Below are positions 51,744 through 61,401 of a DNA stretch of 64,000 bases, one piece after another (position 1 is the first letter of the stretch; every line of letters begins with the position of its first letter). The translations under genes and the position numbers were made by a program. The notes beneath the pieces are model-generated. The model ran no database searches and was not told the origin of the DNA. It saw only the letters and a program-made list of their open reading frames with translations. Source of the DNA: Chondrus crispus (Eukaryota > Rhodophyta > Florideophyceae > Gigartinales > Gigartinaceae); the NCBI RefSeq assembly GCF_000350225.1, contig NW_005179057.1:913661-977660 (forward strand). The letters run 5' to 3'.

Positions 51744-53915
51744 CTATGACCTACGCTTCATCTTTCGCTTTGCCGCCGCCCTGGCTTTGATACGCGCCAC
51801 AAGCTGCATCGCCTCGGAGTCGCCCTTTTGTTTCACTTCCTTTGCCGGCGCTGTTGCTGCTCCTTCGACATGTATTCCAACCTTGGAGGCATGCCTATCT
51901 CCGGCGTTGCGTCTCATTTTTTCGGCCAAAATTCTCTTGGTCGTCTCATCTCGCTTGAACTTGGGATGCGTCGGGTCCATCGCGTATAAGTGCGAGTCGA
52001 ACACTTGCTGGAAACGAGGGTCCTCAGTTTCCATAGCTGATCGACTACTCTTATCCTCATCCGCCGAAGCCATCTTTTGGTTCCGTCGCCGCCCTCGTGT
52101 CTTTTTCTTCGCCGCTCTGCGCTCGTCTTCGTCGTCCGAGTCTACAGCTGCCAACATCTCGCTCATTGATCCCCCCGACGCACTCTTCTTATTTTTCCTA
52201 TTCATCATGAGAAGTTCCAGTTCGGCCTCCTGCCGTTTTGGATCTACCGACTCTGCTTCCGCTTCCACAACTGCTGAAGCAGGTGTTTTTCCACTCTTAC
52301 TACTCTTCTTCCTCGTTTGTGCACGCGTCTGTTCGGTTTCAGCCTTGTCAAAGTCGTGGTCGATGGAGAAGAACGGGTCCGACTCAAGTGTTGGGTTGTT
52401 TGCAGTGTCCTCAGCCACTCCATTTCCATCCTCTTCCCCGTTTTGGCTAGCAATGCTTTGCTTTCTCTTTCGCCTCTTCTCCGCCTTCCTCTCTTCCATT
52501 CTCCGTAAACGAGCTTCCCACGGTGTTTCACCCTCGTGCTCTTTCTTTTCTAGCTTCCGTTTCACAATGTCCTCACCTTTCTCCAACATACCGGGTTCGA
52601 AACTAATCTCCATCCCCATGTTGTCTTCCTCGGCATCTCGCTCCTCATTCACAGCGCCAAGCAGGAGGTTGCGTTTTTTTTCCAAATCAGCCGCAGATGC
52701 CGGCTGCTCATCCTCCGATGAGGAGCCAGCCAAGTACGCTTTCAGATTCTCTTCGTCGAGCTCATGCTTCCCGACGGCTTTCTTCTTCAAAATAACGCGT
52801 TCGGGATCATCCACATCCCATGACAACTTGACATGCGAATTGTTGAGAGATGACGGCGTTACGTTGGGGGGTGCATACCCTTCTGGCAACTTATTCGCTC
52901 TATCTCTGGGCTTGGTTTCGATGACCATGTCATCAGGGATGAACCGAAGGTCAAACGAGCGGCCTGATTGCGCGTAATCGACACCGTCGCACTGCTCATA
53001 TACCGCATCCGCAGCCTTCACATCTTCGAATTGAACAACGCCGTAATAGTACTTCAAGCGCTCCTCCTCGTACTTGCGCAGCGCTGCTTGGGACTTCCAG
53101 AGCTTATCATCGTGGTCGTCCTCGTCAGAAGCGCCCGAATCATCCTCGGACCCCTCCCCGCTTCCGTCTCCCGCGTCGTCTCCTGCGTCTTCCACTTCGT
53201 CGTCGCTAGCTACAAGCTTCTGCTCCCTAGCCTGTTTCACCACTTCAAGATCGCTCTTCGGAACGACCTGAGGACCCAACTTGGCCTCCACCGCTAGTCG
53301 TTCCAGCCCAAACTTTGACGGATGCACTTCGACAAACTCTACGCGTTTTCCAGGGGGGCAAAAGCTATCAAGGCTGGCAAAGATGTCGACAGCTCTGGTT
53401 GCCGACCAGTCCAAGCCCATGACGGCGAGTCTTTTTGTGGCTTGCCCGCGCGGGATGTCCTCCATCACCTCGTCCTCATTCGGAAAAAGCTCCTCATCGG
53501 CATCGCTGCCGTCGCTGCTGTCGCTGCTGCCATCGTAAGCCGCGCGCTGAGGAGGAAGCTCACGAATTATGGCTTTTATTTCGTCCTCCTCTTCTGAGGA
53601 TGAATCGTCACTGCGCTCTGCAATTTCCCGTAGGGCTCGGTCCAGTTTGGCGCCGTCGCGTTTCGGACGACCGAATCTGTCCACCGGTGCGCTGGATTTC
53701 CGAAACCCAGGATTGCTTTTAAGCTGTCCTTCGAATCTTGCGTCATTGATGGCTTTTTTTGCTCGCTTTGGTACACGACCGAATCTTGGATCCCATTCTG
53801 CAGAGGCGAAGCGAGGGTCAGGTCCTCGTTTTTCGGTGTCAAGAGTGCGATGTGGACGTTTGGCATTCTCCTTAATAGTCTGCTTCATCGCGCCCCCGGA
53901 ATCGTTTTGTTTCAT
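51744..53915 (-). CDS. ESF1: ESF1-like pre-rRNA processing factor
   Basis: An intact 723-residue protein. The N-terminus has WDPRFGRVPKRAKKAINDAR and PVDRFGRPKRDG, the ESF1 opening (DxRF...VDKRGRP). A Ser/Glu-rich acidic block follows, then an RRM-like part with LAVMGLDWSATRAVDIFAS, GKRVEFVEVHPSKFG and, further on, YYGVVQFEDVKAADAVYEQCDG. The centre and end hold long charged runs and KRK-rich nuclear signals. A C-terminal NUC153-type motif DPRFQQVFDSHLYAMDPTHP sits near residue 640-660. ESF1 is a nucleolar factor for 18S rRNA maturation and small-subunit assembly. Two adjacent ATGs (53915, 53888) could start it; the first is used. It is convergent with the gene at 51137. Confidence 0.93.
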   Translation of the reverse strand: MKQNDSGGAMKQTIKENAKRPHRTLDTEKRGPDPRFASAEWDPRFGRVPKRAKKAINDARFEGQLKSNPGFRKSSAPVDRFGRPKRDGAKLDRALREIAERSDDSSSEEEDEIKAIIRELPPQRAAYDGSSDSSDGSDADEELFPNEDEVMEDIPRGQATKRLAVMGLDWSATRAVDIFASLDSFCPPGKRVEFVEVHPSKFGLERLAVEAKLGPQVVPKSDLEVVKQAREQKLVASDDEVEDAGDDAGDGSGEGSEDDSGASDEDDHDDKLWKSQAALRKYEEERLKYYYGVVQFEDVKAADAVYEQCDGVDYAQSGRSFDLRFIPDDMVIETKPRDRANKLPEGYAPPNVTPSSLNNSHVKLSWDVDDPERVILKKKAVGKHELDEENLKAYLAGSSSEDEQPASAADLEKKRNLLLGAVNEERDAEEDNMGMEISFEPGMLEKGEDIVKRKLEKKEHEGETPWEARLRRMEERKAEKRRKRKQSIASQNGEEDGNGVAEDTANNPTLESDPFFSIDHDFDKAETEQTRAQTRKKSSKSGKTPASAVVEAEAESVDPKRQEAELELLMMNRKNKKSASGGSMSEMLAAVDSDDEDERRAAKKKTRGRRRNQKMASADEDKSSRSAMETEDPRFQQVFDSHLYAMDPTHPKFKRDETTKRILAEKMRRNAGDRHASKVGIHVEGAATAPAKEVKQKGDSEAMQLVARIKARAAAKRKMKRRS

Positions 53916-54433
53916 CCTCAGCGTTAGCTTTGTAACACCGTCAACTACGAAGCTGAATGAGCTTCCGGTCTGTCACAAGTTACGCCGCCGCCGACAAACG
54001 GAGGATGAACTGAAGACTTTTTCCCATCCCAACCTTCATAGTATTAAGCTGAAAAATATCTAAAAACCTCGCATGGGGATGTACACGTGTGTCACGTGTA
54101 TAAGGCCTTGGATATGATATGGCTAATCAGAACACGCCAGACTACGGGAATATGGGTCCTCTTCACACCCCAAACCTTGCTCAACAAGTTGTGGAACACG
54201 ATCCAACTCTCGATATTAAGAGCCCTGATCCGAATGTGCTCTGTCGTCGTCTCCGCTGAGACAGAGTGAATCTACGAAACAGAAGCCTGACTCCTGCTCA
54301 ACTGTCGGATAGTAGCACCACAAATTAATTCGCAGTGAAGAAACTTGTGCGGAATGTTACCATATCTTGATCCCAGCAACATTCCCTGCTACCTCACAAA
54401 CTTGTACGGCAATAAAACAAACATAAAAGCCCC

Positions 54434-55120
54434 CTACATAATCCCCACAATGCGCTTTCCCAATTCTACTAAATCAATATTGTCGAGCTCAATCACCAAC
54501 CACCGCGTGAACAACTCTGGCTTCTCCTTTGACCTCTTCACCAATCTTTCCACCGGCCACCATTCCACCCCCTCCACTTCCGCCTCATCAAACCTCACAC
54601 GTCCATGCGCCATCTCTTCATACAACGCCGCGTACGTATTCGTAAACATATTATCAATCACGCCGGCCTCCTCATAGAACTGTCTCGACAAGTACGGCTG
54701 CCGGACGGTCACCAGCGCGTCTGCCGGAAATCTCAGCCCAAGCTCTTCTTGCAAGCCGCGAGTCGACGCCGTGATGTATTCCTCACCTGCAGAGAGATGC
54801 TCTGCCACGCTGACATCCCAGAGCTTGGCGCCGACTTTCTTGTGCTCTGAGCGTTGTTGTAGAAGCACCTCGATCGCCGCCGTGGAAGCGCCGATCGAGA
54901 GGTGACTGCGGAAGAGGAACACGTGCGTGGAGCGATGGAGCTGTCCCTCTTTGTGGCACTGTGCGCGGCTGGCCGTGTCGACAGGTGTGTTTGTGTCGTC
55001 GACGACGTCGAAAAGCTCCTCCATGTTGTCGGCGTCTGCCTGTCCGTTCGATGACGCGACGACAACCGTTCCGCTTCTAGCAGTCGCGGGGTCCATCACA
55101 TCGACTGCGCCGCTTGCCAT
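54434..55120 (-). CDS. Nudix hydrolase, IPP-isomerase-like
   Basis: 228 residues from ATG 55120. The start LFDVVDDTNTPVDTASRAQCHKEGQLHRSTHVFLF matches Nudix proteins related to IPP isomerase and the N-terminal half of plant NUDX3. The Nudix box lies at about 112-129 (GEEYITASTRGLQEELGL): the E-E-x-G-L end is present, but the residue after the conserved Arg is Gly where the canonical box has Glu. A C-terminal part with FDEAEVEGVEWWPVERLV is typical of the fold. The substrate cannot be told: IPP isomerase is less likely because its C-x-H-P and active-site Cys region is not seen. The longer open frame upstream is excluded as it lacks similarity. Confidence 0.8.
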   Translation of the reverse strand: MASGAVDVMDPATARSGTVVVASSNGQADADNMEELFDVVDDTNTPVDTASRAQCHKEGQLHRSTHVFLFRSHLSIGASTAAIEVLLQQRSEHKKVGAKLWDVSVAEHLSAGEEYITASTRGLQEELGLRFPADALVTVRQPYLSRQFYEEAGVIDNMFTNTYAALYEEMAHGRVRFDEAEVEGVEWWPVERLVKRSKEKPELFTRWLVIELDNIDLVELGKRIVGIM

Positions 55121-56066
55121 TAGCGAGGACGTGTAGGATATAGGTTTGACTAGGGGAGATGGAGATGGAGATGGCGGGGACGTTTGAAGCTGGTAGCCCG
55201 GACCATGGAGCATCTGAGGTGTCCTCGGATTGGCCCTCTGGGCCAAAACTGCGCCGATTTCGGGAAATCTCGAATTGAGCACTTGGAAAAAGAATGTCAA
55301 AGAGGTCACGTGGTATTTTGCATGTGTGTGCCCATATATTCGGAAAGCATCATTCAGACATATGCATAGTCGTATGTAGTATAGAGTAGACTGCATCTAG
55401 TTCTAACGAATGAGAAGCAATAGATATCTGGCATTCCGAAAGATGAACTGGTGCAATACTTTGCTTCGAGGCTCTTAACGGGGGAATGTCGACATTCCTC
55501 CCTCCGTCTTCAATGCCACGCACGAGGAGAGTGTCCGCAGCGGTATATGTCGGCGGCAGAATAATTTACAGCCACTCTGTGAAAAGATGGGAAGGATAGT
55601 GTATTGAACAGTAGAAGTCAATAGTCAAATGCTGACCTAAACGCCTAAAACGTTGGCTTTGCGTAGGGCTTTTCTTATCATAGGTGCAGCGAAAGGTGCC
55701 TCGAAAATACACGAACGCCACGCAATGGAGATGAAGGGTTTTCCCGCACATCCACGCCTACAAGCTGGCAACTCGTTCTCCCCATCTCAACATAATATGG
55801 TGTGCAAACGGGTCATTTGCTCTATGCACGGCGGTTGCAATTACTCTACGCCATATTTACCGACATCTCTTGCAAACGAACACAATATATAATCAGAGTT
55901 TCAGTTAGAACTCATCAATCGTGTTAAGTTGATAATCTTGTGTTCGCGTCAACCTCGTCTTCGGCGGTGCATCGAGAAATTGTGCTCCGCAAGGCGTGTC
56001 CGATTAGAACTCAGCTAGCTTGCCTGAAGATCCAGGCAGTTGAGAGCCTTTATTCAAACCCAAGTC
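55121..56066. other. Spacer upstream of the membrane protein gene
   Basis: AT-rich, no recognisable gene. Frames at 55653-55892 and 55566-55751 overlap on opposite strands and have no domain. Confidence 0.4.
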
Positions 56067-57176
56067 ATGAGCCTTCATTCATCTCAATTTGCACAAACCA
56101 TCATGTTGATGTTCTTTGCGGTATCTTTGAGGTCATGTAAGGCGCAGTACACCTCTCCATGCAAAGCGCCCTCCGGAACAAACTTTAAAGACCCACCGAA
56201 ATCATGGTGCTTCGTGAAGGCCACTGTCACCTTGTCATCGGGATGCATGACGCATGTCGAGGAGAAAATGACGATGCCATATTCAACGGCTATCTTTGCT
56301 AGGTGGATACCGCATCAACACGGACAGAAGGTTTCGAACATTTCGGCCTTCGTCGAAGATGACAAGACGATATCTGCTATTTCCTTGACAAACGTTAACA
56401 CATCGTCACCGACAAACACAGCAGTCAAATTTCGGACTTCGCCTTCGAACACTTCAAAAACTGTGGTCTTGCAGTACAAGATGGATTCCGGCGTCACGTC
56501 ATTCACAAACTGCGACGGCGACGGGTTTCCGGACACCGTGCTCCCAGCCGGCGTCTTCCCGATGATAGCGAAATGGGCAATGGGCGGCCTTTCCGTCGCC
56601 ACAGTGAAGACGCTTGAGGTGACGTTCAACTTTGCACACACCTCCCTCCACTACCTGGACAGCCCCACCAAGCACCCGAGCGACTTCAAAGATACGGTGA
56701 CAATACGTCGCGACGAGGACGACGGGCCCATCACGGTGACGCATCGCGGTACAGCGCGGGGCTTTCTCGCGGGGGAGTTTTTCTACTACCTGCGGTTCGG
56801 GCTACTTCAAGGGCGTGTCGCGTGCCCGACGCCGCGGGACTGCGCGTCGGAGCGGTCGACATTCTCCGAGGGCGCGTCATGCGGGCTGCGGCGGGAACAG
56901 GTGGTGGGCATCGCGGTGGGGCTAGCGGCGGCGGGGACGGCGGTCGTGGTGGGGGCGCTGATCTACGTGTGCCGGCGGCGGCGCGTGAGGCAGAGGCAGT
57001 CGGTGGCGGGCGACGGGCAGTCGTCAATGCGGAGCGCGCTACCGGACTCGCTGCAGCACTTCGCGTACGACACGGGGGACGCGGACGCGGGCATGACGCG
57101 CAAGTGGGAGGCGTACGCGGTGACGAAAGTGGTCGAGGAAGTCAAGGCGAGCGACCTGTCGCCGCGGAAGAGGTGA
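56067..57176 (+). CDS. Unknown secreted/type I membrane protein
   Basis: 369 residues from ATG 56067 (nine more if 56040 is used). It begins with a signal-peptide-like segment (FAQTIMLMFFAVSLRSCKA) ending near a plausible A-Q cleavage site. The ectodomain of ~260 residues is Thr/Ser-rich, with about ten cysteines (CKAPSG, WCFVKA, SSGCM, CDGDGF, ACPTPRDC, ASCGL). Potential N-glycosylation sites include NTS, NVN-T and NTSK. One transmembrane segment follows (VVGIAVGLAAAGTAVVVGAL), then an Arg-rich stop-transfer (CRRRRVRQRQ) and a ~75-residue cytosolic tail. No known domain was recognised. The layout suggests a cell-surface protein, possibly of the wall or adhesion type. It ends 33 bp from the CKS1 stop, convergent. 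Confidence 0.72.
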   Translation: MSLHSSQFAQTIMLMFFAVSLRSCKAQYTSPCKAPSGTNFKDPPKSWCFVKATVTLSSGCMTHVEEKMTMPYSTAIFARWIPHQHGQKVSNISAFVEDDKTISAISLTNVNTSSPTNTAVKFRTSPSNTSKTVVLQYKMDSGVTSFTNCDGDGFPDTVLPAGVFPMIAKWAMGGLSVATVKTLEVTFNFAHTSLHYLDSPTKHPSDFKDTVTIRRDEDDGPITVTHRGTARGFLAGEFFYYLRFGLLQGRVACPTPRDCASERSTFSEGASCGLRREQVVGIAVGLAAAGTAVVVGALIYVCRRRRVRQRQSVAGDGQSSMRSALPDSLQHFAYDTGDADAGMTRKWEAYAVTKVVEEVKASDLSPRKR

Positions 57177-57209
57177 GGGCGGGGGGGAGGAATGCTTTAC
57201 AGAGATGGG

Positions 57210-57543
57210 CTAGTAGTTGCCGTTCTTCTCCCGCCGGAATAGAAGGATGTGCGGCTCCGGGCGGTGGATCGCGTAGTGCACCCACCCGCGCGACTGCTGC
57301 ACGCCGATGGCGCGCCACTCGTTCTCCGACAGGAGACGGTTCTTCGGCAGGTGCTTGGCTATGTCCACCGGGAGGATGACGTGTCTGCAGGGGAGGGGGG
57401 TGCGGTGGGAGGGGGATGGCGGTTAGGGAAGGGGGTTTGGACGGTGCGGGGGGCGGGAAGAGAAAGGATGGAGGGGCCGCTTACCTAAACTCGTAGACGT
57501 CGTCGTAGTACTTTTCTGAGTACTGAATCTGCGGGACGGGCAT
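57210..57543 (-). CDS. CKS1: Cyclin-dependent kinase regulatory subunit CKS1 (one intron)
   Basis: Spliced coding sequence: exon 1 57543-57485 (59 nt), intron 57484-57385 (100 nt, GTAAGC...CTGCAG), exon 2 57384-57210. It encodes 77 residues. Exon 1 gives [20 protein letters not shown]. Exon 2 gives [20 protein letters not shown], then [19 protein letters not shown] and [10 protein letters not shown], which follow the CKS family almost residue by residue. CKS proteins bind CDKs and dock phosphorylated substrates. The anion-binding residues of the family (Arg in YEFR, Arg in [14 protein letters not shown]) and the hinge (HxPEPH) are present. Codon 20 (Arg) spans the intron as AG/A. It is divergent from CDC45 with about 500 bp between starts. 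Confidence 0.97.
57385..57484 (-). other. Spliceosomal intron of CKS1
   Basis: 100 nt, GTAAGC at the 5' end and CCCTGCAG at the 3' end. Removing it joins two CKS exons in frame. It is the clearest intron in the window. Confidence 0.93.
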
Positions 57544-58047
57544 GATGGGGGGGGTAGGGTGTGGCGTTGCGGGTGAGGGACGAGTGGTCGGTGGTGTTGC
57601 GGGTGGTGGTGTTCGGGTGTGACGGAGGAGGAGGAGGGGTGGCGGCCGGTAGGCGTCCAAAGTATAAAGATAGCATGCTCAAGTGCTATGCGACATGGCA
57701 CGTGTACAAAATGTCATATTTGAATGCGATTTGAATGCGATTTGAAAAATGCAAACACTGTTCCCCCAGCCGTGCACCGTGAGCCTCTTTCTCTTCGGCG
57801 ATCCGGCTTCGTAATCCGGTTTCCTCATTCAGCTTTCTCTTCGTGACTCTCTTGCCGCCAAAATCACAGCAATGGTTCCGCGCGCAATCCCAAAACCAAA
57901 ACCTCCCGCAGCCAAACGTTGCGCCTGGTACGTGATGCATCCACCCCCCTCATCTTCCGATGCGCTCGCGCAACGTCCCGCTGCTCCCCCTCTCCGCCAC
58001 CCCCCCATCCGCCTCCTCCCCGTCGCCGCTTACCACCCTTGCATCCA

Positions 58048-60156
58048 ATGGTGCTTCTCTCCCTGAGGCAAGCGCCCGACGGCTGGCAGGTGCTCCGCGG
58101 CGCGGGCACGTCTGCGCTGGACGCGCGCCTGTCGCTCGCGCCTTCGTCCGCCGCGCACGGCCAGGGGCCGGTGCTGGTCTTCGTGTCGGCGTCCGACGTC
58201 GACGCGCTGGCCGCAAGCCGCATCCTCACGGCCCTGCTGCGCGCGGACCTTGCGCGCTACGAGATTCACCCCGTCATCGGCTACGACGACCTTGCCGCAA
58301 AGTTCGCCGTGCTGGCCACCAAGGTCGAGCCGCGCGCAGTCCTGCTTGTCAACTGCGGCGCCATGGTCGACCTTGGAGCGGTGCTCGGGCTGCAGGAAGA
58401 GGAGCTGAAGCCGACTGATGTCAGGGTCTTCGTCATGGATTGCCATCGCCCGTACCATCTGAGGAATATTCGAAATGAGAGGGTCGTGCTTTTTGACGAT
58501 CTTGAGGAAAATGCTATGGCCGAGCTGCCACTCGATGTTGATTGGGAGGACCGCTGGGGGAATGTCGAGGTCGAGGATTCCTCGGATGAGGAGAGCGAGT
58601 CTGATGATTCGGACGACTCGAGTGATGACAATAGCCGTAGTGAGGGCAACGACTTTGCTATTGCCAAACATAAGTTGGATTCTGCAGATGCAGAGGCCCC
58701 AACCGTGAAGAAGACAAAGCCAAAAAAACGAAAGCGTAGGCGAGATCGCGACGCAGACGCTATCATGGAGGACGACGTCCTCTTCGATGGCGAAGGTACT
58801 GGCCGCGCCGACCCTGACGATGACTCTGACGACGAAGATGACAATCAAGATGAAGGCAGTTCCCAGCCGACCAAACGTCGCGGTCGGAAAGCGAAACGCA
58901 AGAGGATACGAAGATCAAGAGGACGCAGTTTGTACGATGATGACCCGGAGATAATGGAACGAGAGAAGCTGAGAGATTATTACTCCAATGCCACACTCGC
59001 AATGAGCTCCGCTTGTCTTAGTCACAGCATCGCTGCCGTCTTTAATCGTTCAGATATGGACAGCTTGTGGATGGCTATTGTTGGTGTCACGAGCCAATTC
59101 AATTCCTCTAGCATTTCTTCGGATCTCTATGAGGATGCCAGGGGGTACTTTTTGCAGCAGCTCAAGGACCCCAATCTCAACGGCCAGAAACAGCAAAAAG
59201 ACAGCTCGCAAGAACAAAACGTTGGGTATGCTCTGGGATGCAATGCCGTGCAAACCCAACGAATTGCTCCGAACACCGAGCTGCGTCTCGACCTTCTTCG
59301 GCACTGGTCGCTACACGGCTCTCTGCTACACAGCACGTACACCGCAACAAGGCTTTCGGCATGGCGCCAGATAGGTAAGCGTAGGTTGCTTGAAATGCTT
59401 GCAACGCTTGGAATTCCACTCAAGGACAGCCAACAGGACTGGTGCTACATGAAACAAAAGAACAAGCTTGCTCTGGAGCGTCATCTCCCCAAGGCCATTC
59501 AAAGGTTTGACTTGGGTGTGAACATCGAGTACGAAAGCTTCGTTCGCTCTCTGCCCGGCCATAGAGGTGACGTCTCCGCTGCAGACTTTTCACATGCCAT
59601 CAGCGCCCTTCTGGAGTTTGATGACCGCTCTCAACGAGCACCTCGCGGGGAAATAAGCCCTGCTGCCCATACGTTTTGGACGGCCTACGACGCTCTCGAC
59701 ATGAAAAAATCCAATCTTCTTGACACTGGCTTGGACATGGCTGTGTCAATACAAAAGCTAACCGCCGAAGTTGGTGGAGATGTCATCGAAAGCCGGAAGT
59801 TTGTTCCCAGCGGACCTTTTCGATATGTGTTCCTCAGAGATCAGCAATCTAAAGAGCTATTTGCTCACCCTCTCCTGCTTAGAAGGCTTGCACTCTTCCT
59901 CAAGAAGGCTCTCACCAGGCAGGGAGTTCGCGAAAAGCCCTTCATTATTCTGGCGCCGGACCCCTCACGAGATGTTTGGATCGCAGTTGCTGCAACAACG
60001 TCTGGCCAGAGAAACGACTTTGGCCACCGCTTTCGGAAGGCGGCAGAGAGGAATGGGAGCCAAGTGACATACGATGCTTTTGACTCAGCCGTGTGCGAGA
60101 TCAAAGATGGCCAGGAAATAGAATTTGTTCGCTTCCTCCACGACGTTATGCGGTAG
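58048..60156 (+). CDS. CDC45: CDC45 replication initiation factor
   Basis: 702 residues from ATG 58048. The N-terminal DHH-like part has VFVSASDVDALAASRILTALL, LARYEIHPVIGYDDL and VLLVNCGAMVDLG, then DVRVFVMDCHRPYHLRNI, a CDC45 hallmark. An acidic/Ser linker and a Lys/Arg block with KKRKRRRDRD follow (residues ~175-300). The C-terminal part has LRLDLLRHWSLHGSLLHS, KRRLLEMLATLGIPL, YESFVRSLPGHRGDVSAADF and FLKKALTRQGVREKPFIIL, all close to CDC45 of other eukaryotes. CDC45 joins MCM2-7 and GINS to form the CMG helicase at origins. The upstream in-frame codons (57919) are proline-rich and unlike the family, so the later ATG is used. It is convergent with RRP15 (104 bp between stops). Confidence 0.95.
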   Translation: MVLLSLRQAPDGWQVLRGAGTSALDARLSLAPSSAAHGQGPVLVFVSASDVDALAASRILTALLRADLARYEIHPVIGYDDLAAKFAVLATKVEPRAVLLVNCGAMVDLGAVLGLQEEELKPTDVRVFVMDCHRPYHLRNIRNERVVLFDDLEENAMAELPLDVDWEDRWGNVEVEDSSDEESESDDSDDSSDDNSRSEGNDFAIAKHKLDSADAEAPTVKKTKPKKRKRRRDRDADAIMEDDVLFDGEGTGRADPDDDSDDEDDNQDEGSSQPTKRRGRKAKRKRIRRSRGRSLYDDDPEIMEREKLRDYYSNATLAMSSACLSHSIAAVFNRSDMDSLWMAIVGVTSQFNSSSISSDLYEDARGYFLQQLKDPNLNGQKQQKDSSQEQNVGYALGCNAVQTQRIAPNTELRLDLLRHWSLHGSLLHSTYTATRLSAWRQIGKRRLLEMLATLGIPLKDSQQDWCYMKQKNKLALERHLPKAIQRFDLGVNIEYESFVRSLPGHRGDVSAADFSHAISALLEFDDRSQRAPRGEISPAAHTFWTAYDALDMKKSNLLDTGLDMAVSIQKLTAEVGGDVIESRKFVPSGPFRYVFLRDQQSKELFAHPLLLRRLALFLKKALTRQGVREKPFIILAPDPSRDVWIAVAATTSGQRNDFGHRFRKAAERNGSQVTYDAFDSAVCEIKDGQEIEFVRFLHDVMR

Positions 60157-60260
60157 GCTTATTATTCCCACTAGACTTAAATGTAAACCCAGCTCCTTTA
60201 CTTGCACCTCGCCGCGTGCAACTGTTCCAGCAGTATTGGCAGAATCGCAAAACATATTTC

Positions 60261-60971
60261 CTAATCCGAATCGCTATCCGAAGACTGATTGTCTTCATCG
60301 TCACTGCTCTCATCGTCGCTAGAAGAGCTCTCCTCACCCACAGGAGCCTCTCTATCAAAATCTTTCAGCTTTGTCGAGCCCGCCGTGAGAAAGTCGTTCT
60401 TCAGCCATTTCGCACCCTGCTTCCTCATCGCCGACGCCTCCTCATCACTCGAACCTTCCTCTTCTACCTTCTTCCCGGCATCAGACGCGGCATCCTTACT
60501 CACCCCCGCCCTCATCATACTCATAAAGCTCTCCCTGCTAACAGGGGGCCCCTTTTTCTTGTTGGACCCCTTTTCGTCTTCATTCATCTTCTGCGCCTTT
60601 GCCACAGCGTTAAATAGCGCCACCGCACCCTTCGTCGCCGTCGCTAGCAGCTCTTTCTCTAGCGCTGCGTTTGTCGCCGCGTCGGGGATGACCAGCGCGT
60701 TGTTCTCAAACTGCAGTTTGGCCTTCTTCGCCTCCTTGTACTCCTTGCGCAGCTTCTTTTCTTCCGCGAGGCTTTTTTGCACGTCCTCATTTTCGGCCAG
60801 CACAACGGACGCCTTCTCCGACCGCGGTCGCTTCTTGCCGGTCACGCGCGAGCCCCGCGAGCTCTTGGGCTTCACGAGCCGGTTGAAGACGCTGCCCAGC
60901 GCTACGCCCGCGCCTTCGCTTAGGACAACCGGAGCATCGGCCGGCTTTTTCTCCTGGGAATCTGTTGCCAT
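60261..60971 (-). CDS. RRP15: RRP15-like ribosomal RNA-processing protein
   Basis: 236 residues from ATG 60971. The family core runs ATNAALEKELLATATKGAVALFNAVAKAQ near residues 96-125, the Rrp15 signature (R/K-G-V-V-x-L-F-N-A-V). It is preceded by a Lys-rich coiled segment (AEEKKLRKEYKEAKKAKLQ) and followed by SRESFMSMMRAG and AKWLKNDFL. An acidic Ser/Asp tail ends the protein. Rrp15 acts in the nucleolus in processing of the large-subunit rRNA precursor. With ESF1, uL13 and CDC45 it is one of several growth-related genes here. It is divergent from the LicD-like gene (430 bp between starts). The longer open frame upstream was rejected because it carries no domain. Confidence 0.88.
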   Translation of the reverse strand: MATDSQEKKPADAPVVLSEGAGVALGSVFNRLVKPKSSRGSRVTGKKRPRSEKASVVLAENEDVQKSLAEEKKLRKEYKEAKKAKLQFENNALVIPDAATNAALEKELLATATKGAVALFNAVAKAQKMNEDEKGSNKKKGPPVSRESFMSMMRAGVSKDAASDAGKKVEEEGSSDEEASAMRKQGAKWLKNDFLTAGSTKLKDFDREAPVGEESSSSDDESSDDEDNQSSDSDSD

Positions 60972-61401
60972 GGTTTGTGCTACAGGTTGAACGGGGTGCT
61001 GCACAGCGGTAACGTAGTGCTGCAAGAAGACGATGAGGAGCAAAGACGTTGATAGCGTCTGGGGGGAGTTACTGGGGGGAAAGGAAAATATATTTACGCC
61101 GCCGCCATCATTTTGAGCCGAAAAGATTTGCCAAATTAGGTTTTGAATTGTGGGATCAAGCCAGTTTGCATCACTGTCTGCCGAATAGAGAATTGCTCTT
61201 CTTCCCTCTCCCAACAAACGGGGTATTCCGTTCCTCCCAACTCGGACAAGTCTTGAGTTGTGGGTACGTTTTGAGTCAGTATCCAAGGGGCGGGGCTGTC
61301 CTCTATGCACGACTTCACACCCAATTGAAATTCTTCTCGCCGATGTTACCGCGCCGAAAGGAAAGAGGTCTCGTTCCATCTTCCGCTTGCAGATCAACGC
61401 A
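60972..61401. promoter_or_regulatory. Divergent promoter region RRP15 / LicD-like gene
   Basis: A 430-bp interval between two opposite starts. It holds an AT-rich part near 61080-61140 and CAACTC/TTGAGTTGTGG words near 61230-61262. The arrangement suggests shared upstream control. No factor site was recognised. Confidence 0.4.
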
